A DNA stretch of 44,402 bases from a virus: IMG/VR virus record IMGVR_UViG_3300042893_001710, positions 1 to 44,402 of that record. The stretch is one strand, 5' to 3'. Every line of letters starts with the position of its first letter. Position 1 is the stretch's first letter. Shown here piece by piece: positions 17,074-24,255 of the stretch. The translations under genes were made by a program, and so were the position numbers. A model generated the notes under the pieces. It had not been told where the DNA came from and did no database searches. It saw only the letters and a list, made by a program, of their open reading frames with translations.

Positions 17074-17777
17074 TTGATTGCGCCTGCGTTATTCACGGAA
17101 CTGGATATGACTGGATCTATGTTGAACGACTGTATAACATGTTGAATCGACGACTATCTGGCGGATGTCGCATGCATGTTTATACAGAACATGATAGATC
17201 AGTACCGCCACACATGATCAAACATTGTTTGGAAGAATGGAAAGGCATTAGTGGACCAAAAAAGTCTTGGTGGTACAAAATGCAGTTGTTCAATCCAGAA
17301 CACTATCAAGGCAACTTGTTGTATTTTGATTTGGATGTGGTAATCAACGGAGACATCACATGGATCACACATCTTGATACTGAAAAGTTTTGGTGCATTA
17401 AAGACTTTAGATACTTGCAAAAAGAAACTTTTTCTGGAATCAACAGCAGTACCATGTGGTGGAATGTGGAACGCTATCAACATGTGTGGGAAAAGTTTAA
17501 ATCTGAAGACGTAACCAAAACAGTAAAGCAGTATCACGGAGATCAGGATTATCTCAATGCCACAATTGATTACAACAATCGCAGATACTTTGATGTAAAC
17601 CGAATCAAAAGTTATCGCTGGCAAATTGCCGATGGCGGCTTTGCGTTTCCCATGCGTGTACCACGGTCACCTGGCGCAGGTGCTGTGATTGATTCTGACA
17701 CTTGTGTTATAGTGTTCCATGGCCAGCCCAAGCCACACGAAGTACACGACCCTAAAATTGTACAACTTTGGGTTTAG
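17070..17777 (+). CDS. Phage-type glycosyltransferase (DxD)
   Basis: This 235-residue protein looks like a GT-A transferase common in aquatic phages. It has WWYKMQLFNP, then LLYFDLDVVINGDI (DxD) near residue 93, HGDQDYLN, and the C-terminal VIVFHGQPKPHEV signature. I use the ATG at 17070 because it overlaps the previous stop as ATGA and conserved sequence starts there; an ATG at 17037 in frame is also possible. It ends the glycan island; early-type promoters follow. Confidence 0.78.
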   Translation: MIDCACVIHGTGYDWIYVERLYNMLNRRLSGGCRMHVYTEHDRSVPPHMIKHCLEEWKGISGPKKSWWYKMQLFNPEHYQGNLLYFDLDVVINGDITWITHLDTEKFWCIKDFRYLQKETFSGINSSTMWWNVERYQHVWEKFKSEDVTKTVKQYHGDQDYLNATIDYNNRRYFDVNRIKSYRWQIADGGFAFPMRVPRSPGAGAVIDSDTCVIVFHGQPKPHEVHDPKIVQLWV

Positions 17778-17787
17778 TTTTGATCGG

Positions 17788-17816
17788 TTGACCAATAATT
17801 GCCGTTTTGCTATAAT
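17788..17816 (+). promoter_or_regulatory. Sigma70 promoter P1 (TTGACC-17-TATAAT)
   Basis: The -35 TTGACC (17788-17793) and -10 TATAAT (17811-17816) are 17 bp apart. The spacer also matches two other promoters at 18487 and 18761 (AATAA-TGCC-TTTGC pattern). The expected start is near 17823, 19 nt before the ATG at 17842. Confidence 0.85.
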
Positions 17817-17841
17817 TAGGACTTATCAACAAGGAGCCGCT

Positions 17842-18048
17842 ATGGGGTACAAGGTAATTGAGGTTGATGCCATGCGTGAAAAATACGGTGCCCGTCCAGG
17901 ACTAGAAGGTCCGTTCAACTTCTCGGGCAGAGTGTTGTATTATGACCCCAAAGAAGGCGCATACTATGACCCCCGTACTGACTTCTATGTGAGCCAGGAG
18001 GAAATGGATGCGCTCAACCAACAATTTTACGAAATCTTAAAAAGGTAA
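17842..18048 (+). CDS. Small conserved phage protein, unknown function
   Basis: This is a 68-residue soluble protein rich in Tyr, Asp and Gly (GPFNFSGRVLYYDPKEG, then YYDPRTDFYVS). Similar small proteins occur in aquatic T4-like phages. I recognise no domain. The ATG has a strong AAGGAG ribosome site at 17831-17836 and its own promoter P1. The longer open frame back to 17719 lies upstream of the promoter start and is unlikely to be used. Confidence 0.7.
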   Translation: MGYKVIEVDAMREKYGARPGLEGPFNFSGRVLYYDPKEGAYYDPRTDFYVSQEEMDALNQQFYEILKR

Positions 18049-18053
18049 TACTT

Positions 18054-18467
18054 TTGTTATACTTTGCTTATGGAATGAACACCAACCGTGAGGGCATGGC
18101 TCAACGCTGTCCGGGCGCCCTGAGCTTGGGCCACGCACGCCTGATTGACCATGCCTTCCGCTTTGCCATTCACGCTGATGTAGTGCCGTGCCGGGGTTCC
18201 TATGTGGACGGTGTGTTGTGGCGCATTGATCAGTATCATTTGAATAGCCTGGACAACCTGGAAGGCTTTCCCTGGTATTACAATCGCGGGCAATTTGCAG
18301 TGGAACACCGGGGTGGAGTGGTTGTTGCAGAGTGTTACTTTATGCAACCAGGAAACGAGGACAGCCTGCCCAACCAAAGCTATTTTGACATGGTGGTGCA
18401 GGGCTATGAGCAACATGGCGTGCCTACAGAGCAGGTTTTTAATAGTGTATACGATAGTATTACATAA
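18054..18467 (+). CDS. Gamma-glutamylcyclotransferase-like protein
   Basis: This is a GGCT/AIG2-like fold enzyme, a family that cyclises gamma-glutamyl groups (release of 5-oxoproline) or cleaves gamma-glutamylamines. It has the YFAYGMNTN substrate loop at residues 3-11 and LDNLEG with the expected catalytic Glu at residue 70. The start must be the TTG at 18054, with AAAGG 8 nt upstream, because the first ATG would cut off the first strand of the fold. The length of 137 residues fits. The substrate in phage infection is unknown. Confidence 0.8.
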   Translation: MLYFAYGMNTNREGMAQRCPGALSLGHARLIDHAFRFAIHADVVPCRGSYVDGVLWRIDQYHLNSLDNLEGFPWYYNRGQFAVEHRGGVVVAECYFMQPGNEDSLPNQSYFDMVVQGYEQHGVPTEQVFNSVYDSIT

Positions 18468-18486
18468 CCCTCCAAATTGGCGGGAC

Positions 18487-18515
18487 TTGACCAATAAATG
18501 GCAATCTGCTACAAT
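18487..18515 (+). promoter_or_regulatory. Sigma70 promoter P2 (TTGACC-17-TACAAT)
   Basis: The -35 TTGACC (18487-18492) and -10 TACAAT (18510-18515) are separated by 17 bp, and the spacer resembles P1 and P3. The expected start near 18522 gives an 18-nt leader with AAAGG before the ATG at 18540. Confidence 0.82.
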
Positions 18516-18539
18516 AGTGGCATACAAAGAAAGGTAGAT

Positions 18540-18764
18540 ATGGATATTCGTGTTAGAGCCGCAGTAAAAACCCTGGGAATTTTGGGGTATCTAGCCATAA
18601 TGGTAGTGGCAATTCAGGTAGTACTAAAGTATGCACCTGTGGAACTACTTCAGTACACCGTGGCCACACTGGCTATTGGGGGTCTGGTATATTTGATGTA
18701 TACTATAGTATTAGGTCGATTGCAGTCGCAAGAAATTTTAGATAAAATGAATTCTAAAGGTTGA
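18540..18764 (+). CDS. Small membrane protein with two transmembrane helices
   Basis: This 74-residue protein of unknown function has two hydrophobic stretches (about residues 10-30 and 38-58) and a short charged C-terminus. The ATG at 18540 follows an AAAGG ribosome site and promoter P2. Its stop codon lies within the -35 box of the next promoter. It may act at the host inner membrane early in infection; nothing more specific can be read. Confidence 0.65.
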   Translation: MDIRVRAAVKTLGILGYLAIMVVAIQVVLKYAPVELLQYTVATLAIGGLVYLMYTIVLGRLQSQEILDKMNSKG

Positions 18765-18789
18765 CGAATAAATGCCAATTTGCTATAAT
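18761..18789 (+). promoter_or_regulatory. Sigma70 promoter P3 (TTGACG-17-TATAAT)
   Basis: The -35 TTGACG (18761-18766) and -10 TATAAT (18784-18789) are separated by 17 bp. It shares spacer sequence with P1 and P2. The expected start near 18796 gives a 39-nt leader ending in CAAGGAG before the AAA+ gene ATG at 18835. Confidence 0.88.
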
Positions 18790-18834
18790 ACACACATAGA
18801 CAGCAAAGTTCAACCGCACACCAAGGAGCCAACC

Positions 18835-19863
18835 ATGAGTGCAATTCGTATCGTTCGCGGCGTTTACCGCAACAAAGTGATTCAAAACCAAGTGTTCACT
18901 CTTGTAAGTGGATTCCAAACTGGTGCCAAAGGTGGCTATGTCACCGTGCAAAATGATGGTACCTTTCCCAACTGCCCCGATGCCATCCGCATCAAGGTAG
19001 AAAACATTTCAGACATTGAGTATACTTCAGGAGAGCATGTGCAAGAAAACACTGTGAAATTCAAGCCCACTGTGGTGGCAGAGACTGATGAACAAGCCAT
19101 GGACCGTATCCGTGAGCGTTTTGACATCCTGCATGAGATGACCAAGGCCTGCGTGAGCGGCGACATCCGTGCTATGATTGTGAGCGGCCCTCCTGGGGTG
19201 GGCAAGAGCTACGGTGTAGAGCAAGAGATTGACAAGGCCTGCTTGTTTGACAAGCTGGCCAGCAAACGCCTTAAGGCCGAGGTTGTTAAAGGCTCAGCCA
19301 GTCCCATTGGCCTGTACCAAACCTTGTACAAGTATTCAGATCCCAATTGTGTGTTGGTGTTTGATGACTGTGACTCCATCCTGTTGGATGACGTTGCTCT
19401 TAACTTGTTGAAGGGTGCCTTGGACTCCGGCAAGAAGCGTAAGATTTCCTGGTTGTCAGACAGTCGCATTCTGCGAAGCGAAGGCATTCCAGACAGTTTT
19501 GAGTTCAAAGGCTCGGTAATTTTTATTACCAACTTGAAGTTTGACACCATGCGTTCGCAGAAATTGCGGGACCACTTGGATGCACTGCAAAGCCGCTGCC
19601 ACTACTTGGACTTGACTCTGGACACCATGCGTGACAAGGTCCTGCGTATCAAGCAGATTGCCAAGGACGGTGTGTTGTTTGCAGACTATGACTTTGACGA
19701 GTGTGTGCAAGACGAGATCATCGCCTTCATGGACGAGAATAAGAATCGTCTGCGTGAGATGAGTCTGCGTATGGCTCTTAAGATTGCGGACTTGCGCAAG
19801 ATGTCAGTGTTGAACTGGAAGCGTCTTGCAGAGACCACTGTTATGAAACCCGCAGGAGCCTAA
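18835..19863 (+). CDS. AAA+ family ATPase
   Basis: This 342-residue P-loop ATPase has Walker A SGPPGVGKSYG near residue 117, Walker B VLVFDDCDS near residue 180, and IFITNL as a likely sensor 1. The N-terminal 80 residues form a separate beta-rich region. It does not look like clamp-loader gp44. Similar ATPases occur in aquatic T4-like phages with unknown partners. The start is set by CAAGGAG 6 nt upstream; two tiny genes follow in the same unit. Confidence 0.82.
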   Translation: MSAIRIVRGVYRNKVIQNQVFTLVSGFQTGAKGGYVTVQNDGTFPNCPDAIRIKVENISDIEYTSGEHVQENTVKFKPTVVAETDEQAMDRIRERFDILHEMTKACVSGDIRAMIVSGPPGVGKSYGVEQEIDKACLFDKLASKRLKAEVVKGSASPIGLYQTLYKYSDPNCVLVFDDCDSILLDDVALNLLKGALDSGKKRKISWLSDSRILRSEGIPDSFEFKGSVIFITNLKFDTMRSQKLRDHLDALQSRCHYLDLTLDTMRDKVLRIKQIAKDGVLFADYDFDECVQDEIIAFMDENKNRLREMSLRMALKIADLRKMSVLNWKRLAETTVMKPAGA

Positions 19864-19864
19864 C

Positions 19865-19981
19865 ATGTATGAAATTTGGGAAGGCGACTTGTACTTGTAC
19901 TCGGTGGATACCGAGTACGAAGCAGATGAACAGCGTGAAGCAGGCTTTACTGTGAAGTGCCTGGAATACTACGGAGCGTGA
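19865..19981 (+). CDS. 38-residue acidic small protein
   Basis: This is a very short open frame (MYEIWEGDLYLYS start, KCLEYYGA end) rich in Glu, Asp and Tyr. The case for a real gene is a good AGGAG ribosome site 6 nt before the ATG and tight packing: it starts 1 nt after the AAA+ stop and ends 1 nt before the next ATG. Function unknown. Confidence 0.55.
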   Translation: MYEIWEGDLYLYSVDTEYEADEQREAGFTVKCLEYYGA

Positions 19982-19982
19982 C

Positions 19983-20198
19983 ATGGAAAAATTTGCAGTT
20001 TTTGTTGGTGCAGTTGTGATTGCTATTGTAGGGCTCTTGTTACTGAGTTTCTTACTGAGCTGGCCAGTGTACATGCTGTGGAACGGTTGCCTGGTGAGTG
20101 CCGTAGCAGGGGTCAGTGAAGTGACTTGGTTGCAGGCCTGGGGTATCACTATCCTATGTGGCTTCTTGTTTAAGACTAGCATCAACTCAAAAGATTAA
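19983..20198 (+). CDS. Small membrane protein, two transmembrane helices
   Basis: This 71-residue protein has one long hydrophobic segment at residues about 5-32 (AVVIAIVGLLLLSFLLSWPVY) and a second at about 45-63. The ATG is preceded by GGAG. It is the last gene of the AAA+ unit before a terminator. It could be a membrane partner of the ATPase, but this is only suggested by linkage. Confidence 0.6.
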   Translation: MEKFAVFVGAVVIAIVGLLLLSFLLSWPVYMLWNGCLVSAVAGVSEVTWLQAWGITILCGFLFKTSINSKD

Positions 20199-20212
20199 CC
20201 CTCCAAGGTTAT

Positions 20213-20240
20213 CCCGGGCATTGGTTGGCTCCGGCCCGGG
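20213..20240 (+). other. GC-rich hairpin
   Basis: CCCGGGC at 20213-20219 pairs with GCCCGGG at 20234-20240 around a 14-nt loop. Only a weak CTTTG follows, so alone it is a poor terminator. It may pause transcription or protect the 3' end ahead of the true terminator at 20249. Confidence 0.5.
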
Positions 20241-20248
20241 CTTTGTGG

Positions 20249-20279
20249 CAGGTACCCGTAAAACGGTACCTGTCTTTTT
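20249..20279 (+). terminator. Rho-independent terminator after the early unit
   Basis: An 8-bp stem (20249-20256 with 20265-20272) is followed by CTTTTTG. It closes the AAA+ unit. Its last T residues are also the first bases of the -35 box of the next promoter (20278), so the two signals overlap. Confidence 0.88.
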
Positions 20280-20306
20280 GACTTCTTGCGGCGGTAAGTA
20301 TATACT
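20278..20306 (+). promoter_or_regulatory. Sigma70 promoter, leaderless geometry (TTGACT-17-TATACT)
   Basis: The -35 TTGACT (20278-20283) and -10 TATACT (20301-20306) are separated by 17 bp. Exactly 6 nt separate the -10 from the ATG at 20313, so transcription should start at the A of ATG. Four other promoters in the window share this geometry. Confidence 0.82.
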
Positions 20307-20312
20307 GTTACA

Positions 20313-21170
20313 ATGCCGCAACACCTGCTGATACATCTAAGCCAAGGCTTGACACTGCAATTTAAAATACGACCAACCCCTCTTGCTGAGTTATGGGTTG
20401 AACGTATGCAAGCCCGCGGCAGTTATCCGTTAGATCATCCAGATAGATTTTACGGCTTTGGTTCTCAATTAGAAGAACGCATTCGTGCCGAAATTATGAT
20501 AGAACAATGTATCACAACAATCAACCAACACACTCCTATCATCAAGCGTGAGTTTGATTGGAGCCAAGACTGTCTCAATTACTTGCACAACATCTTTGAA
20601 CGCTATCATGGACTGCTAGATCAACAGACATCCGAATACTGGCAACAGGCACCTGACCAGGTGAAACAGGCACTGTCAGAATTGAACCTGGCTGTGCATA
20701 GATGTGAGACTGTGCTGCAAGGTACAAAGCCAAGATTTGTTTGCACTTGGTTTGGCATGCCCAAGACAAAAAAACTTGACCCTGCTCAGTTGGCGCAATG
20801 GGGTGAGACGCAAATACAATTTGGAACTGTGTATCTCAATTATTGTGAAATTGGAAAAACAGTCGAGGACCTAGCACACGACAATGACAAGTACATAGGC
20901 GAGGATGCATTCCGACCGTTTGGTCACTACAGTGCCGATTTTCATGTGGCATTTTTCAATCACGATTTAAGCTTCAGAGAGCCAGGCATGCAACAGTACA
21001 TTGATCGACACCAAGATTTTTTTCTTGCCCATGGCATCACAAGTGTGTATAATGCAATAGCACAACCACTGCGTTTTCCCGTGGCAGATTTGCAGTATAC
21101 CGGACAACCACAACAACTCATACAAGAAATAGCACGCCAACAAAGGGTGCTCAAAGTTATTATACAATGA
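20313..21170 (+). CDS. Conserved hypothetical protein upstream of UvsW
   Basis: This 285-residue protein has no motif I recognise. It is soluble, mixed alpha/beta, rich in His, Gln and aromatic residues, with helical central segments (residues about 75-140). It is the first gene of the unit that includes uvsW and overlaps uvsW by ATGA. No ribosome site precedes the ATG; the promoter at 20278 places the transcript start on the ATG itself. A role in replication or recombination is only suggested by linkage. Confidence 0.7.
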   Translation: MPQHLLIHLSQGLTLQFKIRPTPLAELWVERMQARGSYPLDHPDRFYGFGSQLEERIRAEIMIEQCITTINQHTPIIKREFDWSQDCLNYLHNIFERYHGLLDQQTSEYWQQAPDQVKQALSELNLAVHRCETVLQGTKPRFVCTWFGMPKTKKLDPAQLAQWGETQIQFGTVYLNYCEIGKTVEDLAHDNDKYIGEDAFRPFGHYSADFHVAFFNHDLSFREPGMQQYIDRHQDFFLAHGITSVYNAIAQPLRFPVADLQYTGQPQQLIQEIARQQRVLKVIIQ

Positions 21171-22636
21171 AAAGATGCACCATACAAATTCGAGATGAAG
21201 TAAACATCAAGCTAGAGGGTATCGACTTGGATGTGCGCAAGGCCTTGGTCAATGCATTCAAGTATGATGTACCCTATGCAAGATACTTGCCGGCGGTAAG
21301 ATTGGGAAGATGGGACGGCAAGGTCAGTTACTTCCAATTAGGCGGATCAACATACACCAATCTCTTGCCAGAGATCATGCCCATCCTGGAACGCTACAAT
21401 TACGACATTGAGTTAGATGACCAAAGAGAATACTCTACTGTATTTGAGTTTGCCCAAGTTACAGAACAAACATTTGCACACAAGACTTGGCCAAAAGGAC
21501 ATCCTGCAGAAGGGCAACCTATCTTGTTGCGTGACTATCAGGTAGAGATTGTGAACAACTTTCTAACCAACCCACAATGCATACAGGAAGTGGCAACAGG
21601 TGCAGGCAAGACAATCATGACAGCAGCCTTGAGTGCCAGCATAGAGCCATATGGACGATCCATTGTAATTGTGCCCAACAAGAGTTTGGTTACACAAACT
21701 GAAAAGGACTATGTTAATCTTGGCTTGGATGTGGGTGTTTACTTTGGCGACAGAAAAGAACATGGACGCACACATACCATCTGCACTTGGCAGAGTCTAA
21801 ATGTACTGCTAAAGAATACCAAGGCAGGTGTGGGAGAGGCAACCATACAGGACTTTATTGAAGATGTGGTGTGCGTGATGGTGGACGAAGTACACATGGC
21901 CAAAGCAGATGCACTCAAGACCCTGCTGACCAGCGTGATGGCTAGAGTGCCAATTCGCTGGGGATTGACCGGTACTGTGCCCAAAGAAAAGTTTGAAAGC
22001 CAAGCCCTATTGGTGAGCCTGGGGCCGGTGATCAGCAAGCTCAGTGCTAACGAATTACAACAACAAGGGGTGCTGGCGCAGTGTCATGTGAACATTGTGC
22101 AGTTACAGGATCACGTGGAGTATTCAAACTACCAAAGCGAGCTTAAATACTTGTTGGAAGAGTCTGGCAGGCTGGATGCCATGAGTGAACTCATACGCCA
22201 TGTAAACGAAACAGGCAACACCCTGGTACTAGTAGATCGCACTGAATGCGGCAGACAATTGGTCGAGCGACTGGGTGAACGTGCTGTGTTTGTGTCAGGT
22301 GCAACCAAAGCAAAAGATAGACAAGATGAATATGACGAAGTGGCGGACAGCACTGATAAGATTATTGTGGCTACCTATGGTGTTGCCGCTGTGGGTATTA
22401 ATATCCCTAGGATTTTTAATTTGGTTCTTGTGGAACCCGGGAAAAGTTTTGTCCGCGTTATCCAAAGCATTGGACGCGGGATAAGAAAAGCAGAAGATAA
22501 AGACCATGTTCAAATTTGGGACATAACCTCAACTTGTAAATTTGCCAAGCGCCATTTGACCAAGCGCAAGCAATTCTACAAAGAAGCCAACTATCCCTTT
22601 ACCCAAGAAAAATTAGAATGGATGAAAATAAAATAA
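21167..22636 (+). CDS. uvsW: UvsW ATP-dependent helicase
   Basis: A superfamily 2 helicase that in T4 remodels branched DNA (fork regression, R-loop removal) and drives the switch from origin to recombination replication. Walker A is ATGAGKT at residues 143-149, the DEVH box is at 240-243, GLTGT is motif III, and QSIGRGIRK is motif VI. The 489-residue length matches T4 UvsW (about 500). The N-terminal 110 residues match the small substrate-recognition domain. Its 3' end overlaps the next gene by 19 nt. Confidence 0.93.
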   Translation: MKRCTIQIRDEVNIKLEGIDLDVRKALVNAFKYDVPYARYLPAVRLGRWDGKVSYFQLGGSTYTNLLPEIMPILERYNYDIELDDQREYSTVFEFAQVTEQTFAHKTWPKGHPAEGQPILLRDYQVEIVNNFLTNPQCIQEVATGAGKTIMTAALSASIEPYGRSIVIVPNKSLVTQTEKDYVNLGLDVGVYFGDRKEHGRTHTICTWQSLNVLLKNTKAGVGEATIQDFIEDVVCVMVDEVHMAKADALKTLLTSVMARVPIRWGLTGTVPKEKFESQALLVSLGPVISKLSANELQQQGVLAQCHVNIVQLQDHVEYSNYQSELKYLLEESGRLDAMSELIRHVNETGNTLVLVDRTECGRQLVERLGERAVFVSGATKAKDRQDEYDEVADSTDKIIVATYGVAAVGINIPRIFNLVLVEPGKSFVRVIQSIGRGIRKAEDKDHVQIWDITSTCKFAKRHLTKRKQFYKEANYPFTQEKLEWMKIK

Positions 22637-23310
22637 CTGTTGCGGTGTGTGGCGAAAGCTATTGTACTGCCAGCACAGTTGATCTTAAAGAAACAGGACT
22701 AAGAGGACATTTTAGTCAGATACTTGAAGATCAATATGGCTACAAAGTGTTGCATTTTGCACATGGCGGATTCAGCAACACAGGAATCATGTTTCAGATA
22801 CAAGAAGCAGTAAAACACCAACCTGATGTAATTGTCTACAACAAAACTTGGGCCAGTCGCATCACCATCAAACTAAAAGATGGATTTCGACCAGATGACG
22901 GTTTAAGAAATTTTGTGTATTTTAATTCTCACATGCCTAGTACACATGAGACCTGGACCGGAAATCTCAATGCGCCAATATTAAGCACAGTGCCTCAGGG
23001 CTTGGAAAATCATTCAATAGTCTCTCCAGAAAAACTACAGGCTACAAAGCAATATCTTACTGAACTGTTTGATTATGACATGCAACAAATATTAGACAAC
23101 TGGTTGTTTGAATATTGGCATAACAAAATGTTAGCTGCCGGCATACTGCCATTAAAGTTTACCGATGAAGATGTTGGAAAAGTGGCTGTTGACTTTGGCG
23201 GAGCCAATCCAACATTTGATTCTCCATTCCACACAGACCGTGCTACGCAAGAACAAGTGGCTGCAAATATTCATCGCAAAATCGTTGACAAATTGCCACA
23301 GACCAAGTAA
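22618..23310 (+). CDS. SGNH-hydrolase-like protein 1
   Basis: This 230-residue protein has an N-terminal CGESYC block with the expected catalytic Ser, a FAHGGFSNTG block II-like loop, and a C-terminal Asp/His stretch (FDSPFHTDRATQEQVA). These are the positions of the SGNH/GDSL hydrolase triad, a family that includes O-acetylesterases. I class it with the genes at 24685, 26783 and 30572. It lies between uvsW and a conserved gene, and its last codons contain the -35 and -10 of the next promoter. The substrate is unknown. Confidence 0.55.
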   Translation: MDENKITVAVCGESYCTASTVDLKETGLRGHFSQILEDQYGYKVLHFAHGGFSNTGIMFQIQEAVKHQPDVIVYNKTWASRITIKLKDGFRPDDGLRNFVYFNSHMPSTHETWTGNLNAPILSTVPQGLENHSIVSPEKLQATKQYLTELFDYDMQQILDNWLFEYWHNKMLAAGILPLKFTDEDVGKVAVDFGGANPTFDSPFHTDRATQEQVAANIHRKIVDKLPQTK

Positions 23311-23313
23311 AAT
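23285..23313 (+). promoter_or_regulatory. Sigma70 promoter, leaderless geometry (TTGACA-17-TAAAAT)
   Basis: A perfect -35 TTGACA (23285-23290), 17-bp spacer and -10 TAAAAT (23308-23313), with 6 nt to the ATG at 23320. The box lies inside the 3' end of the SGNH-like gene. Confidence 0.8.
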
Positions 23314-23319
23314 GACAAC

Positions 23320-23820
23320 ATGAGAATACTTACCCTAGACAATGCCACTTACGATTTAGATCACCTGCCAGAAGAAGTAGATGACATGCGTTTTGCAATA
23401 TTAGACAATTCAAATCCAGCAGAGCCTGACTATCACTTTATACCCTTGATCTTTTTGGAAAGCTTCAATGCTCCTGCTCTTGTGTTGCGCATTGGCGAGC
23501 ACACCATAAAGATGCCCATGGACTGGCAGATCTTGATTGGTGAACCTGACGTTGGTGATCTAGAAGTGTTGCCACTCACATCAATTAACGACCGTGGGTT
23601 CAAAGTATTCCAATTCAATCCACTAACCAGCTTTCGTCCCAGTTTTCCGGACATTGAAATCCTAGATGTGTATCATGAGGTATCCTGGTACGCACCCAAA
23701 CTCAAGAATGGTCAACTGTTGGCTGTGCCTGTAAGTGAAGGTGCGGACCCTGACTGTGTGTACTTTGTCAAAGACGTCAGTCGTAACTGCGAGATTGTGG
23801 ACTACAACAAGGCCTGGTAA
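23320..23820 (+). CDS. Conserved hypothetical phage protein
   Basis: This 166-residue protein is acidic and mostly beta by appearance (MRILTLDNATYDLDHLPEE start; LVLRIGEHTIKMPMDWQILIG in the middle). I do not recognise the family with confidence. It is the first gene of a tight cluster (23320-24688) and should be translated from a leaderless transcript because no ribosome site precedes it. It shares its final base A with the next ATG (TAATG). Confidence 0.65.
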   Translation: MRILTLDNATYDLDHLPEEVDDMRFAILDNSNPAEPDYHFIPLIFLESFNAPALVLRIGEHTIKMPMDWQILIGEPDVGDLEVLPLTSINDRGFKVFQFNPLTSFRPSFPDIEILDVYHEVSWYAPKLKNGQLLAVPVSEGADPDCVYFVKDVSRNCEIVDYNKAW

Positions 23821-23966
23821 TGCCCTACACTGAACCTGAAGTATTTGAAATTATCAATAGACTGGCCAGAGTGTATCTGGAAAGTTATCCTGACGATCGT
23901 GAAGGCCTAGAGCGTTTTCTACGTTGGGCACATTTACAATACGGCTACCAATATGGGCACCCTTAA
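23820..23966 (+). CDS. 48-residue conserved-looking small protein
   Basis: A small open frame starting at the TAATG junction and encoding a helical, charged peptide (EVFEIINRLARVYLES, then ERFLRWAHLQYGYQ). It overlaps the following gene by 14 nt. The exact stop-start coupling and amino-acid pattern support a real gene, but no homology or function is recognised. Confidence 0.55.
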   Translation: MPYTEPEVFEIINRLARVYLESYPDDREGLERFLRWAHLQYGYQYGHP

Positions 23967-24255
23967 ACCGGGTGCCACATACATTTACGAACGTGTGGGC
24001 AACGAAGTGTATGCTCGAGAGTTTGGTGCTGATCCTGCTGACCGTAAGTTAATGGGCTATGCATATGATCCTGTGACTGGACATCAAATATCCTACGATA
24101 AACGAACCAGCGACGGCCGACCTTTGCTTGATCACCTCCAGGAAGACAAGATGTGGGGCGAAATTCGGCGAGCTGCTCGAACCAATCCCACTTTACAAGA
24201 CGCACTAGAACGTGCTATAATGATTTACAAACTGACCAAAACTGATGAGCGATAA
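23953..24255 (+). CDS. Conserved hypothetical T4-like protein
   Basis: This 100-residue protein starts LKPGATYIYERVGNEVYAREFGAD and ends in a helical segment (NPTLQDALERAIMIY). I associate this pattern with a conserved small protein in aquatic T4-like phages, function unknown. It overlaps the small gene upstream by 14 nt and the next gene by 11 nt. A possible promoter for the next gene lies in its 3' end. Confidence 0.68.
   Translation: MGTLKPGATYIYERVGNEVYAREFGADPADRKLMGYAYDPVTGHQISYDKRTSDGRPLLDHLQEDKMWGEIRRAARTNPTLQDALERAIMIYKLTKTDER
24192..24221 (+). promoter_or_regulatory. Possible sigma70 promoter (TTTACA-18-TATAAT)
   Basis: A perfect -10 TATAAT at 24216-24221 with TTTACA 18 bp upstream, inside a coding region. 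The expected start near 24228 would give a short leader to the gene at 24245. It does not share the 6-nt leaderless geometry. Confidence 0.4.

Noticed and set aside
18835-19863. Assigning the AAA+ gene as clamp-loader gp44
   Set aside because: It has Walker motifs but lacks gp44-like sequence around them, and the N-terminal region is different.
18465-20210. An 11-nt match TAACCCTCCAA after the stops near 18466 and 20197
   Set aside because: Too short, and no further shared structure. The flanking sequences differ.
20286-20314. A second promoter-like pair TTGCGG-17-TACAAT
   Set aside because: Its -10 overlaps the ATG at 20313, so it could not start a message with that ATG. The TTGACT/TATACT pair 8 bp upstream fits better.
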